DNA of 64,000 nucleotides from Prosopocoilus inquinatus. Its lineage: Eukaryota > Arthropoda > Insecta > Coleoptera > Lucanidae. Made by a program: the position numbers and the translations under genes. Below the pieces are notes generated by a model that ran no database searches, was not told the DNA's origin, and saw only the letters and a program-made list of their open reading frames with translations. The stretch is from the NCBI GenBank assembly GCA_036172665.1, contig CM069871.1, positions 4,588,001-4,652,000 on the forward strand, read 5' to 3'. Shown one piece after another: positions 47,689 through 58,926 of this stretch. Position 1 is the first letter of the stretch, and every line of letters starts with the position of its first letter.

Positions 47689-50600
47689 CAGCGGTTCCCA
47701 ACGGAGTAGATGTCGACCCCTTGGGTGTCGACGTAGACTTGAAAGGGGGTCGATGAACCTCTAGAGGTTGCAGTTATGAATTTTAATTTGAATTTGAATA
47801 TTAAATAAATTAGAATTAAACGTTGTATGTACAGTGACGAACTTAGATAATGAAACATTCGTTTTCCTAGTTAGTACTCAGCCTTAATTGGCAGTTCTGC
47901 GTTTAGGTTATAATTTCCCAAAATTTCTTTTCGTGTACACAGCTGTACTTTAATAGATCCAATAACTTCAATAAAAATTCAAGATATGCATACATAAAGA
48001 TTAACAAAACACAGAATAATTATTGCCTTTAAGTTGCCATCGATCACATAATAATTAAATTAAATATCGTCAACTCGAATGAAAAAAAAAGACAATCAAT
48101 TGATTATAAAAATGGATTTTTTTTTCTAAATTACAGTCAAATCAGGTTGCCGTCGATCAACTAATCATTAAATTAAATATCGTGAAGTCCAATGAAAAGA
48201 AAAAAAAGAGACGATCAATTGATTATAAAAATAGAATTTTTTTCTAAAATACAGTCAAATCGAATGAAACAAAAGCAGAAGACGATCGTCGATGGAGATA
48301 GGGCGAAAGTCAAATGTGTGTAAAATTTGATAAGTCAAATCTGTAAATATTAAAGAGATTTAAGACGATTAGTTAGTAATTAAAAAATAACCTACTTAGT
48401 AATTAAAAAAAATAAAATTAAGTTAAACCGAATAAAAGAAAATAAAAAGAAAAGAAAACCGAACAAAAGACGATGAATCGATAACTAAAAAATCAAAAAT
48501 CGACTCAAATAAAATTAAACAAAAGAGAAAAGATAAAAGAAAACAAGATGAAGAACAACAAAAAAAATGAAGTTGATTAAATGAGAAAAACTAAAGTCAA
48601 TCACTTGATTATATTTAAAATTGAATAACGAAAAGAAAAACAAATGATGATGATTATCAAAAACCAACAATAAATCAGATAATTTAAAAATTGACGAACT
48701 TACAAAAGTGACAACTAAAAAAATTAAGTAAATTTAAACAGAAGAAAAAAACAAAAAAGCAAGGCGATAAATTGACAGTTACAAAAATAAAGAAATTTTA
48801 TAAAACTAGCAATAAATCAAATCGAACAAAAGAAAGAAAAAAGACTAGAAATGACGATAAATCGACCACAGACGGGTACAAGAAAACTAAACAAAAGACG
48901 TTCAATCGATAAAAAAATCAAAAGTCGAGTAAAATAAAATGAAACAAAAAAGAAAAAGAAAACAAAAACTAGACGATAAATTGACGGTTACAGTATTTGT
49001 TACAAATTGAATAAAATAAAGTCAAATGCAGAATAATAAAAATAATGATGAAACTAACGATGAATCAAATCGAATAAAAGAAATGAAAAAAAAACAAAAC
49101 AAAAATGGCGATCAATCGACGATAGTCGCACACAAGGAAACAAAACAAAACACAATCAATCGATAACTAAAAGATCAAAAATTAGGACAAATAAAATGAA
49201 ACAAAAGAGAGAAAGAAAAATAACAAAACAGCAAGATGATAAATTGACAATTACAAAAATACAAACAATTCGATTAAATGAAAAACAAAGGTAGATCAAT
49301 TTATTATATTAAAAATTGTATAAAGTAAAGTCAAAATCAAAATAAAACAAAGTCAAATCGAATAAAGAAAAAAGAATAACAAATATAGCGATCAATCAAC
49401 GATAGTCGAGCACAAGAAAACCAAAGACAATCAATCGACAAATAAAAAATAAAAAATTGAGTCAAATAAAATGGAAGAAAAAGAAAAAGCAAGACGATAA
49501 ATTGACATTTATAAAAATAAAAACAATTTGATTAAATGAGAAAAAAAAAGAGCAGAGGCGGATCAGTTGATTTTATTAAAAATTCAATAAAACAAAGTCA
49601 AAATCAAAATAAAATAAAGTCAAGTCGAATAAAAAGAGAAAAAAAACGACAAAAATGGCGATCAATTGACGACAGTCGAGTACAAGAAAACAAAACAAAA
49701 GACGATCGATAACTACAAAATCAATCGTAGTCGAATGAACTGAAACCAAAAAAAAAAAAAAATAAGAAAAACGAGACGATAAATTGACAGTTACAAAAAT
49801 AAAAACAATTTGATTAATCATTAATTTGATAATCAACTGATCTATAATCAAATTGTTTTTATTTTTGTAACGTCAATTGTTTTTGTGGAATAATGAAAAG
49901 TAAACGATCATGATAAAGTCAGGACCAAAATAATAGAAAAAAAAAATATAACAAATCGACATAAAAATTGAAACATTTTGTAATATTAAAGAAAAAAGAC
50001 GATCATTTCGTAATTTAAAAAAAAAAAAAAATGAAATAGTCAAAATTGAATAAAAGAAAAAATCAGAATGGCCATCAATCGTCGCGATTAAAATGTAAAA
50101 TAAACTCAAATAGTGAAAACGAAAGAAAAAAGAAACAAAAGACCATCAATTGATAATTAAGAAAGAAAATGATGTCAAAAAAAAAGAAAACCATGTCAAA
50201 ATAAAGTCAAACTTAAGAAAAAAACAGAAAAGAAAAACAAGATGATAAATTGATAGTTGAAAAATAAAAATGAAATGAATTAAGTCGATTAAAAGCAGAA
50301 AAAGAACGAATGATTGAATTAAAAATCGAATTAAATAAGTCAAGTAAGGAATTAAAAACAAAAACAAAAGACGACTAAAATAAAAATTCCGTAAAACTAA
50401 TTGAAATCGAATCAGGAACATTGACGAATCTTTAACCGAAAAGTTGTGCAAAACGAAAAGAAAACTGAACTGATAATTTTAATATAAAATAATAAAGTCA
50501 AATCGAATCAAGAAAAGAAAAACGTTCAGTTTATAATTCTTTGATTGTCACACTTTAACATCATTTAGAACTATTAATTAAATAATTAAATTAAATAAAA

Positions 50601-50690
50601 GAGAAATATTAATTAAAATTAAAGCGGGTCGATGGAAATTTGTATTTTCTTGTAAGGGGTCGAAGCCTAAAAAATGGTTGGGAACCCCCG
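47689..50690 (+). mobile_element. Non-autonomous hAT-like element, copy B (3.0 kb)
   Basis: Ends are CAGCGGTTCCCAAC and GTTGGGAACCCCCG, flanked by near-identical 8-bp duplications. Subterminal motifs: GTCGACCCCTTGGGTGTCGA, GGGGGTCGATGAACC on the left; GCGGGTCGATGGAAATTTGT, GTAAGGGGTCGAAGCC on the right. The interior (48060-50500) is an irregular purine-rich repeat of words such as GACGATAAATTGACAGTTAC, AAAATAAAAACAATTTGATT and AAAACAAAAGACGATCAATC. No transposase is encoded. The right end plus flank is triplicated. Confidence 0.75.
49793..49880. repeat. Inverted repeat inside element B
   Basis: TTACAAAAATAAAAACAATT is followed about 40 bases later by its inverse AATTGTTTTTATTTTTGTAA, with a nested ATTAATCATTAATTTGATAA centre. 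The same structure is copied at about 53590-53680. Confidence 0.85.
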
Positions 50691-51740
50691 CTCTAGACTT
50701 TCTATTAGCGTCGAGCAGTCGTGGATATAAAAAAAAATATTTAAACAATTATTAATGATAATAGATTGAATGGATCCTATTTTTAAAAATCGTTTTCTAT
50801 TTTAATTCTATTTTTTTTGTACGTTTGTACAACTAGCAGCCAATCAATCACGTTTGTCCGCTGAAAGAGCGAAGTTCACGCAAAAAAAAAAATAGAAACT
50901 TCGTTCCCCTCCCCAAAACTATACTCGTACAGGTAAAAATAAAATCAGTGAAAATCTTTTATAATTAAATAATTAAATTAAATAAAAAAAGAAATATTAA
51001 TTAAAATTAAAGCGGGTGGATGGAAATTTGTATTTTCTCGTAAGGGGTCGAAGCCTAAAAAAAGGTTGGGAACCCCCGCTCTAGACTTTCTATTAGCGTC
51101 GAGCAGTCGTGGATATAAAAAAAAATATATATATTTAAACAATTATTAAAGATAATAGATTGAATGGATCCTATTTTTAAAAATCGTTTTCTATTTTAAT
51201 TCTATTTTTTTTTGTACGTTTGTACAACTAGCAGCCAATCAATCACGTTTGTCCACTGAAAGTGCAAAGTTCACACAAAAAAAAATAGAAACTTCGTTCC
51301 CCTCCCCAAAACTATACTCGTACAGGTAAAAATAAAATCAGTGAAAATCTTTTATAATTAAATAATTAAATTAAATAAAAAAGAAATATTAATTAAAATT
51401 AAAGCGGGTCGATGGAAATTTGTATTTTCTTTTAAGGGGTCGAAGCCCAAAAAAGGTTGGGAACCCCCGCTCTAGACTTTCTATTAGCGTCGAGCAGTCG
51501 TGGATATAAAAAAAAAAATATTTAAACAATTATTAATGATAATAGATTGAATGGATCCTATTTTTAAAAATCGTTTTCTATTTTAATTCTATTTTTTTTT
51601 TGTACGTTTGTACAACTAGCAGCCAATCAATCACGTTTGTCCACTGAAAGAGCGAAGTTCACACAAAAAAAAAAAAATAGAAACTTCGTTCCCCTCCCCA
51701 AAACTATACTCGTACAGGTAAAAATAAAATCAGTGAAAAT
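50575..51740 (+). repeat. Tandem triplication of ~390 bp spanning element B 3' end
   Basis: Copies start near 50575, 50962 and 51354 (AAAGCGGGT at 50621, 51009, 51401; steps 388 and 392). Each holds the right end of the hAT-like element, then the same flank (CTCTAGACTTTCTATTAGCG, TCGAGCAGTCGTGGATATAA, ACGTTTGTACAACTAGCAGC, CAATCAATCACGTTTGTCC). Differences are few and mostly in A/T run lengths, implying a recent event. Confidence 0.95.
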
Positions 51741-53310
51741 CTTCGAAGAAAATAAAATTTCGGAACGGTTCCTTCTCGCTAATCCAAAACAGATGTGTCC
51801 CGAAATAAATTGTTAGGTTACGTAATTTTTTTTTGTTACAAATGAGAAAACCGAGATGCGTAAGCGGAGGCGTTTAAGAAAAAAACAAAAAAAAAAAAAA
51901 AACGAAAAGGCAATTTATCATATTACAATTTGGCGAAACCTTACCGCGCACACTAATTATAAACAGAGCCTGAGTCACACAGGAACACGTTGTTATTCTC
52001 CGCGTTAAAAATACCCCCGAGTTTTCGATTTCGCGTTTTCGCCATTAAAAAAACTAATAATAAACAGAGCAGGAACTAAAATCGGCATCGTAATTAAAAA
52101 ATTAAAAAAAAAACGTACTTCACCAACTGTTTTTGAAAATCAGTTTTCATGAATAATAATAATAATAATAATTTTAGCTTCAGTCATACAGGAAAAAATA
52201 AATAATCTGAAGAATGTGGGTCATTGTATATGTTGTTTATTTATTTATTTATTACACACTGATTTGGTTTTAAATTTCATGCAACGGTGTAATACGATAG
52301 CGAATGTTGGTTTTATAGTTTGTATTGCGACGTGTTTTTATTGCAAGTCATTTACATTTTGATCGAACAGATTTTCTCAACAAATAAAAATGCAAATACC
52401 ACATGTATTGATCTCTTTATTTATTTATAACGTGTGATCATAAAACCGCGTCACCTTAGTAGGCCTTGGTGTGGTGTAAACGCATGTCTCTTCTTAGATC
52501 ATTTTATCAATCAGACTGACACTTCATCTTGTTTCAACTTGTCAAAGCACTTTTAGCGAAGACTTACGTTTACATTAACGGAATTTTTGATCACATGTTA
52601 CATGTAAAAAGTGACAATTACAATTTAACACCACCTTGTGGTTGGCAGGCATGAAAACAAAAAGCAAAATTTCAAAACGAAACAACAAAATTGTTCAATA
52701 ATTAAAACGGAATGCGTTTAAAAATAAAATTAATTATTTTTTACGGCCAAATCGTACTGATGGGAATTGGAAATGATTTTTTTTTTACGCGCACGTAAAT
52801 TTATTTTCGCTGTACATTATTTTTAACCGAAACGATGTGCAAGCATAAACAAACAAGCGGATGATATTTAGAATGTAAACGTTTCAAATATTTTATAACT
52901 GTGTTTTAATTTGATGCCATCTTTTCGATTATAATAAATAATAAACGATGTTCAGTTTATTTTTAGAAAAAAAGCTGAAGTTATTACGGCGAGAATATCC
53001 GGCGGGGAAAAAATTAATCTTCTGAATATTTCACAGACAAAAAAAATCAGTTTTCTTACTATCAAGAAGAAAAATAGTTTCCTGTGAAAGGTGAAGACCA
53101 GAAAAACCTTGAACTTGATCAGGGCTACGATCGAACTAGACTTTAAACAAGTAAAGGTAGTATTAAAAAGAGAAACAAAAAAAGTGGTCACTCAAAATGG
53201 GGGGTGTTATGGTATCGAGATCGTTTTCCCAAGGAGCAAAAATAAAATAAAAAATTAAAACTAAACAGACATTAGAAATCAAAAAAACTTTAAATTAATT
53301 AAAGCTTTAA
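51741..53310. other. CAP: Intron DNA without exon
   Basis: AT-rich. (AAT)n at about 52150-52174 and (TTTA)n at about 52232-52252. No exon supported. Confidence 0.4.
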
Positions 53311-53434
53311 GGGCCGATTTCGTAACAGGCCTTTAAACTTAAAGTTACTTTAACCTAAACAAATACATTTGTTTCCCTATTCTTTAAGTGACTTTATATT
53401 AAAGCTTCCTTAAAGTCTGATTGTGAAAACGGTC
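53311..53434. mobile_element. MITE-like hairpin (GGGCCGATTTCGTAACAGGC)
   Basis: The left half (GGCCGATTTCGTAACAGGCC, TTTAAACTTAAAGTTAC) is an imperfect inverse of the right half (AAAGTCTGATTGTGAAAACG, GTC) around a central ACAAATACATTTGT palindrome. No transposase. The family is not assigned with certainty. Confidence 0.55.
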
Positions 53435-53517
53435 ATAAGTAATTCAAACTTTAAGTTGGAAAAAAAATTAAAAATCGATTTCTTTTTCAAAAAAATAAAA
53501 AATAAAAATAAGGTGAG

Positions 53518-53995
53518 CAGAATCAATCGGAGTCGAATAAAATGAAACAAAAGAAAACAAAAACAAAAAAAAACAAGACGATAAATTGACTGTTACAAAA
53601 ATAAAAAACAATTTGATTAATCATTAATTTGATAATCAACTGATCTATAAGCAAATTGTTTTTATTTTTGTAACTGTCAATTGTTTTCGTGGAATAAAAA
53701 GATAAACGATCATGATAAAGTCGGGACCAAAATAAAAGAAAAACAAATAATAAAACAAATCTACTTAAAAATGGAAAATTTTTGTCATATTAAAAAAAAA
53801 AGACGGTCACTTCGTAATTAAAAAAAAAAAAAAAAATGAAATAAAGTCAAAATTGAATAAAAGAAAAAATCAGAATGGCCATCAATCGTCGCGATTAAAA
53901 TGTAAAATAAACTCTCATAGAGAAAACAAAAGAAAAAAAAACAAAAGACCATCAATTGATAATTAAGAAAGAAAAAGATGTTAAAAAAGATAGAA
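53518..53995 (+). repeat. Duplicate of element B interior (49720-50170)
   Basis: It repeats in the same order the words GACGATAAATTGACTGTTAC, the inverted repeat with AATCATTAATTTGATAATCA, ACGATCATGATAAAGTC, AATCAGAATGGCCATCAATC, GTCGCGATTAAAATGTAAAA and AAAGACCATCAATTGATAAT. It lies 2.8 kb outside the right end of element B and has no element termini of its own. Confidence 0.85.
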
Positions 53996-54039
53996 AAAGG
54001 AAAAATTAAAATTCGATTTCTTTTTAAAAGAAAAAAAAA

Positions 54040-55140
54040 TAAGGTGAGCATTTTATTGTTCTACCGGTTATAAAAAGATCATTTTTATTAACTTGAAAAC
54101 AAAACAAAAATAACTTAAAAAAAAAAAATAGGAACCGAGTGGTACGTTCAAAAACAAAAGACCATCGAATTATAGAAAATATTCGATTGCAAAACTGGAC
54201 GCCAATGTGTCGTGTCGTCGTGTGTCGCTATTTCATGAAAATAAAAAAAAAAGTTTTAAAACAATAAGAATTGATCGGCCTTTAGACAAACGAAAAACAG
54301 TCTGTTTACTAAAAAAAATTAAATAAAGTGTGAGCCTTCTGTTGTCTAACCGGTTCTAAAAAAATCACCATTTTTTTTGTATTAATTTGAAAGCAAAAAA
54401 AAAAGATCAAAATGTAGGATCTGATTGGTCTTTTCAAAAACAAAAGATCGAAAATGTTGTCGAAAATATTCGAAAAAACATGTGAAAGGGGGTGGGGGGA
54501 GGGGCTAATTGTCGTAGCGAATCTAAACAACTGTGAAACGCGGCCACCGTTTAATGAAAATAAAAAAAAAAGAAATTTCAAAAAAATAGGAATTGATCGG
54601 CCTTTAGAAAAACAAAATTTATTGAAAATATTAAGAAAAAAAATGAAGTTAAGCCTTCCGTCGTCCTACCGACGGGTTTCAAAAATGACCATGATTTTTA
54701 TTGAATTTAAAAACAAATAGATGTTTAAAAAATTGGAATTGATTACCTAGCCTTTTGAAAAACAAAAGACCATGTATCTGCTGCTTATTTTCAAAAAGAA
54801 AAGAAAAAAATTATTAAATCCAATTATTTTAGAAAGTTCAGGAACAAAATGCTATTACCATTTTTATTAACCTGAAAACACGAAAGGTAGACGCTTTAAA
54901 TACATATTTTAAAAAACAAAAACAACAACAGAAAAATTGAAAATATTTTTTAATGTTTTGATAATAATAATAATAATATATAAAACCGGTTCTAAAAGAA
55001 AAAAAAATAATAATCTGGAAATTAAATGCTACAGCTATTGTAAAGTCCAAAAACAAAATGATTGATCGGAAAATAAAGTCTTTTCAAAAAAAAAAACAAT
55101 AAATTTTAATTGGCCTCTTTAAAAACGAAAGAGTAACGAT
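54040..55140 (+). repeat. Purine-rich tandem array, ~290-310 bp unit
   Basis: Units start near 54040, 54330, 54645 and (degraded) 54845: GTGAGCCTTCTGTTGTC, TACCGGTT(C/A)TAAAAA, ATCATTTTTATTAACTTGAA, then GATTGGTCTTTTCAAAAACA, then AATAGGAATTGATCGGCCTT. About three to four copies. Confidence 0.7.
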
Positions 55141-56711
55141 TTAGGGGGGCGCCGTGCTATCGTCAGTCGTATCAATCATAAAAATATTGAACTCAGAACT
55201 CGGAACTGGAAAAAAATTCAAAGTTCAATTAAAAATTCTTTTCAACCCAACTCAACTTAGCTGTACATGGCCCAAGCAAGATGTTAAGAGCGAAAATTAT
55301 TAAAACTAAAAAAAATTCGAAACAAAAACTCAATCAGAATTATATCTGCAAGAAAAAAGATCAACCCAACCCAATTCAGAAAACTAAAAAAAAAAAAATT
55401 AAAATTGGTAGAAATTAAAAAGCTTATGACAGTAAAATCGATTGCCGCTCGATCTAAGCAAGTCTGCTCGAAAATAAAATAAAATTAAAAGAAATGGAAA
55501 TTAAAAATTAAAACTTAAAAGAAATTGAATCTCAGAAAAACGTTAAAATTTGTTTCATCAAACTGACCGTAAAATCAATAAATTTTCGACATGTCCGAAA
55601 TTCGCCAGAATCAGCGACAAAACCACTAAGTTGACAACAGTGCTTGATATAATGAACAAAAATTAAAAAATGGACTAAATGAAAACATGAAAGGTTTACG
55701 AAAAAAAGAAACAAAAATTTTGTTGCAAATCCCAAATCGTTTTTGATTTTTGATCCCTCGGCATCCACTCTATACAGCTGCTTCAGTCGCATTTGGGATC
55801 TCGTCAGCTGAAGCGTAATTCGAGATTTCCGTTGCAAACCAAAACGACTTGTACTTAAACTTTTCGAAAAAATTACGTTTATGGACTTTTTGCAAAGAAC
55901 TTAACTTTTCGATATGAATTTTACATTAAAAAAAATTCAATTTCTTTTATTTATCCTGATTTTTTATTAATCGTTTATTCTTGTTCCATTCTTGTTTCAT
56001 TCTGGTTTCATTCTTGTTCCATTCTCGTAGAGATGATTGATAGTCATTTGTTTCATCTGGGAATATCCAATTTTGTAGACTTACGTAGTGTTTTGTTCTT
56101 CATTTTGGTTTTATTTAATTTTGTTTTTCTATTTTTATGTGATTGCTCCCTAGGATCTTTTATATTTTCTGCGAAGATCAAATAATTTTCCTAACATTTA
56201 TTTTTTGTTATGCAGTTGTTTTTTTGTCGTGCGAATTTAATTGTTTTTAGTTTTTGTTTTAGTTTTACAGTTTTCACAAATGGTTTCGATATTCATTAAC
56301 ATAAGTAACATCTTATAATTTATGCCCTCTTTATTGTTACTGTCGGTGATTGTTAATTTTTTTTTCTAATTTTTAAATTCCGTTCTATTTAAATTTTCGC
56401 CCTTTCTTTAAATTTTGCTTCTCTTAACTTTGAATTTCTTTTTATTACACATTTTTCAACCAGTCGTAGTTTCAATTAATATTATCTAAAATATCATTTG
56501 TGTTTAATTTGGCGAATGCTCAAGCTATTTCGCGCGCGCCGCTTTTTATTTTATAATAATTCTTATTTTTTACGTTTACTTTTAATACTTGACGTTCAGT
56601 AGACACCCGCTCTTTATTAAAATTGGCATCAAAATGGACGCCAGTCGCCTTACTTACTTACTTAAATTTCACTCTGCCATCTGTTGGCTTACTTTTTTTT
56701 TCTAATTTTTT
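55141..56711. other. CAP: Intron DNA without exon
   Basis: Purine-rich to about 55.5 kb, then T-rich. No exon with valid splice sites was found. Confidence 0.4.
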
Positions 56712-56847
56712 TCATACATATACAAAATACGTCAATAGGTGGCAATGCAGATATCATTTTTTTATACATTATAAAGTACGTCAATAGATGGCAATGCAGA
56801 TATCATTGCCATCTATTGACGTACTTCGTATATGTATAAAAAAAAAT
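56712..56847. mobile_element. Foldback MITE with 23-bp perfect hairpin
   Basis: The arms 56774-56796 (AAGTACGTCAATAGATGGCA then ATG) and 56804-56826 are perfect inverses around CAGATAT. A direct copy of the arm precedes at 56727-56755. Outer ATACATATAC / GTATATGTAT sequences extend the symmetry. Confidence 0.7.
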
Positions 56848-57310
56848 CTGTCAATTTGATTTATTCTTTTAAATACGAATTTTTTAGATAAACAGTCAGA
56901 CAAGAATCTACTTTTTGAATTTGTCTGTGAACATGATTCTAACGCGAGCGCCATCTCTTGATACATTCAGATGGCGATGATTTTCTCATCAGATCCAATA
57001 TACAAGGTGGTACAAAATTAAGTCACTTTTAAGAAAGAAATTTACTCTTCTGCTCCGTTGCTTTCTATATTCAATTTTTTTCATAAAACTATTTGTTTTC
57101 CTGCGACAAATTTTTGGTATACCGCAAATCTGATAAATAAAAAAAAAAACTATTACAGAACGATTTGCATATTTTTTCCCTACATTCAGTATTTCACTTC
57201 AGGAATGACAGAATTAGATTTGTTTGCGTAAGCGTGAACTTGATGCGAACGCCATTCCTTGGTGCACTAAAATAGTTCGTTTTTTCTTTTTTTTTTCTTT
57301 TATTTAGACC

Positions 57311-57477
57311 AAATATACAGGATGATAAGAAACTAAACACTGAAGAAGTGACTTGAAATAATTTTGCATTGAAATGTTTGTCCTTGAATTTTCTTTTTTT
57401 TTTGTTTACATCGAATATACAGGATGATAAGAAACTAAACACTCAAGAAGTGACTTGAAACAATTTTGCATTGAAAG
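57311..57477 (+). repeat. ~102-bp tandem duplication
   Basis: AATATACAGGATGATAAGAA, ACTAAACACT, AAGAAGTGACTTGAAA and AATTTTGCATTGAAA occur at 57312 and again at 57414. An AATATACAAGGTGGTACAAA relative lies at 56997. Confidence 0.85.
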
Positions 57478-58105
57478 AACGGCACATTTTTGTCCTTGTA
57501 TTTTATGTACGATATATTGTGGTGTTTACAATTTAGAAAATAAATATGTGGCTTACGAAAAGGCTACCCTTCCCTTCGTCTAACGACTTCTGAGTTCAGT
57601 ATCACCTACGTTTAGCTGAAAAAAAATGTCAACGTCGAAGTTTTTGGTTCTATATTTCCATTTCACTTCTCTTGTAATTAACATGCAAAGAAGTCATCCA
57701 CTGAAGATGGCAACATAGCTGCCGAAATACGTGTATGATATCAAAAAAAACATATTGTGGTTAGGAGATTTAATCCAATTTTTATTGTTCTGTATCTCCC
57801 TCCATTGTTTTAAATAATTAATGGCGATACTTTATCCACGAGGCTTTAATTACCAGACAATCGTAAGTATAACAAGAAAAGAACTGTTTGGCTTAGTATG
57901 TCAAGAATTAGAATCATGCTCCTAAAAAAGAGACAAGATCAGTTTTCGTCACTCACCATTACTTAACAGCATCTTGAACTAACAGAGCTTGTTTCGTACC
58001 GTGTAAATAAATACTTAGTATTGCGTAAAGTAGTGTAAATAAATGTTCACCATCAACAATGAATGAAGCTACGCCCTATAATTAAGGGGAGATATTTATA
58101 CGTAG
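57478..58105 (+). other. CAP: End of the 36-kb intron
   Basis: It contains a Penelope-like motif at 57701-57734 and otherwise plain AT-rich DNA. It ends in TATACGTAG, the acceptor for exon 58106. Confidence 0.5.
57701..57734 (+). mobile_element. Penelope-like / hammerhead-core-like motif
   Basis: CTGAAGAT, then a GGCA...TGCC stem with an ACATAGC loop, then CGAAATACGTGT. CTGAnGA-stem-GAAA is the order of the hammerhead ribozyme core. Flanking stems I and III are not convincing, so this may be only a relic. Confidence 0.4.
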
Positions 58106-58320
58106 GTGTTTGGTCCCCTGGCCAACAACAATTACCATCGCGCCCAGAACACCCAATACAACGCCAAAGATCTCAGGACCAGGAAAGAAGTGATGAACCC
58201 ATTCCGCCGATCTGGGCCCCGAAAAGTGCAGGATCCAGTCCGATTCTCGAAAGGAAAGAATTCAGGCCGGTCAGTTTTGAATCTCCCACGTTAGGCAGAA
58301 AGAACAAACCTAAAGTTGAC
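58106..58320 (+). CDS. CAP: CAP/SORBS-like gene, coding exon (first shared by both isoforms)
   Basis: Acceptor ACGTAG|GTGTTTGG and donor GTTGAC|GTAAGG, phase 1 to phase 0, 215 nt. It encodes VWSPGQQQLPSRPEHPIQ, a Gln/Arg-rich stretch, then PIPPIWAPKSAGSSP and FRPVSFESPTLGRK. This is Pro/Ser-rich linker ahead of the SoHo domain. It can accept either the giant exon (21960) or the short first exon (36155), both phase 1. Introns on its 3' side are short (65 bp), unlike the 36-kb intron before it. Confidence 0.88.
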
Positions 58321-58385
58321 GTAAGGGTTTACGCTAATCTAATAAATCAAAGCACACGTTGAATAATATGAATGTTGGAATGTAG

Positions 58386-58587
58386 GAATCGTCCCAGTTC
58401 ACATCGGTGGAACCACCTTGGAAAGCACCGGGCTCCAGTAGTGATGTAGGAGTAGCTTTATCTTCTTCATTAGGAAAACGCATCCCCAACAGTTATTCAG
58501 CACCCGCCGCAGGCTTTAGCGAGTTCTCATCCCCGAGACTCCCCAGGGCACAAAATCCGACCATAACTCTTCTGCAAAAGGCTCGAG
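58386..58587 (+). CDS. CAP: CAP/SORBS-like gene, coding exon
   Basis: Acceptor GGAATGTAG|GAATCG, donor GCTCGAG|GTTAGT, phase 0 to 1, 202 nt. Peptide ESSQFTSVEPPWKAPGSS, then SYSAPAAGFSEFSSPRLP and NPTITLLQKAR. Low-complexity Ser/Pro-rich with PxxP-like elements. No catalytic features, as expected for an adaptor. Continuous with the exons either side. Confidence 0.9.
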
Positions 58588-58754
58588 GTTAGTAATGCTT
58601 TGTAGTTTATTCAACGCCCCCCCTTGGGGAACGTGTTCTCTATTAATACGCTTTATTAAAGCCCTAAATTATTTTACCCCCTGTTTTTATACATATTGCT
58701 TATTTTATTTTCTCGTTCCTCCCCCCACCATTCAAATTTAACATTAATTTCCAG

Positions 58755-58856
58755 AAGGACAACTACCCAAAGGTGCTTTGTATATCGAACAAGACCAACA
58801 ACCCAAATACTCAAAGAGAAATGAATCTCCTCCACACTTAGGACCAGGCGAAATAC
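58755..58856 (+). CDS. CAP: CAP/SORBS-like gene, coding exon
   Basis: Acceptor AATTTCCAG|AAGGAC, donor GAAATAC|GTAAAT, 102 nt, phase 1 to 1. Being a multiple of three, it could be skipped without shifting the frame. Peptide EGQLPKGALYIEQDQQPK, YSKRNESPPHLGPGEI. It leads directly into the SoHo domain exon. Confidence 0.88.
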
Positions 58857-58926
58857 GTAAATATACGATTTAATCACCCCCCCCCCCATCCGCTTCACAA
58901 CCCAAACTTTTCTTTTGTTTTTTCAG

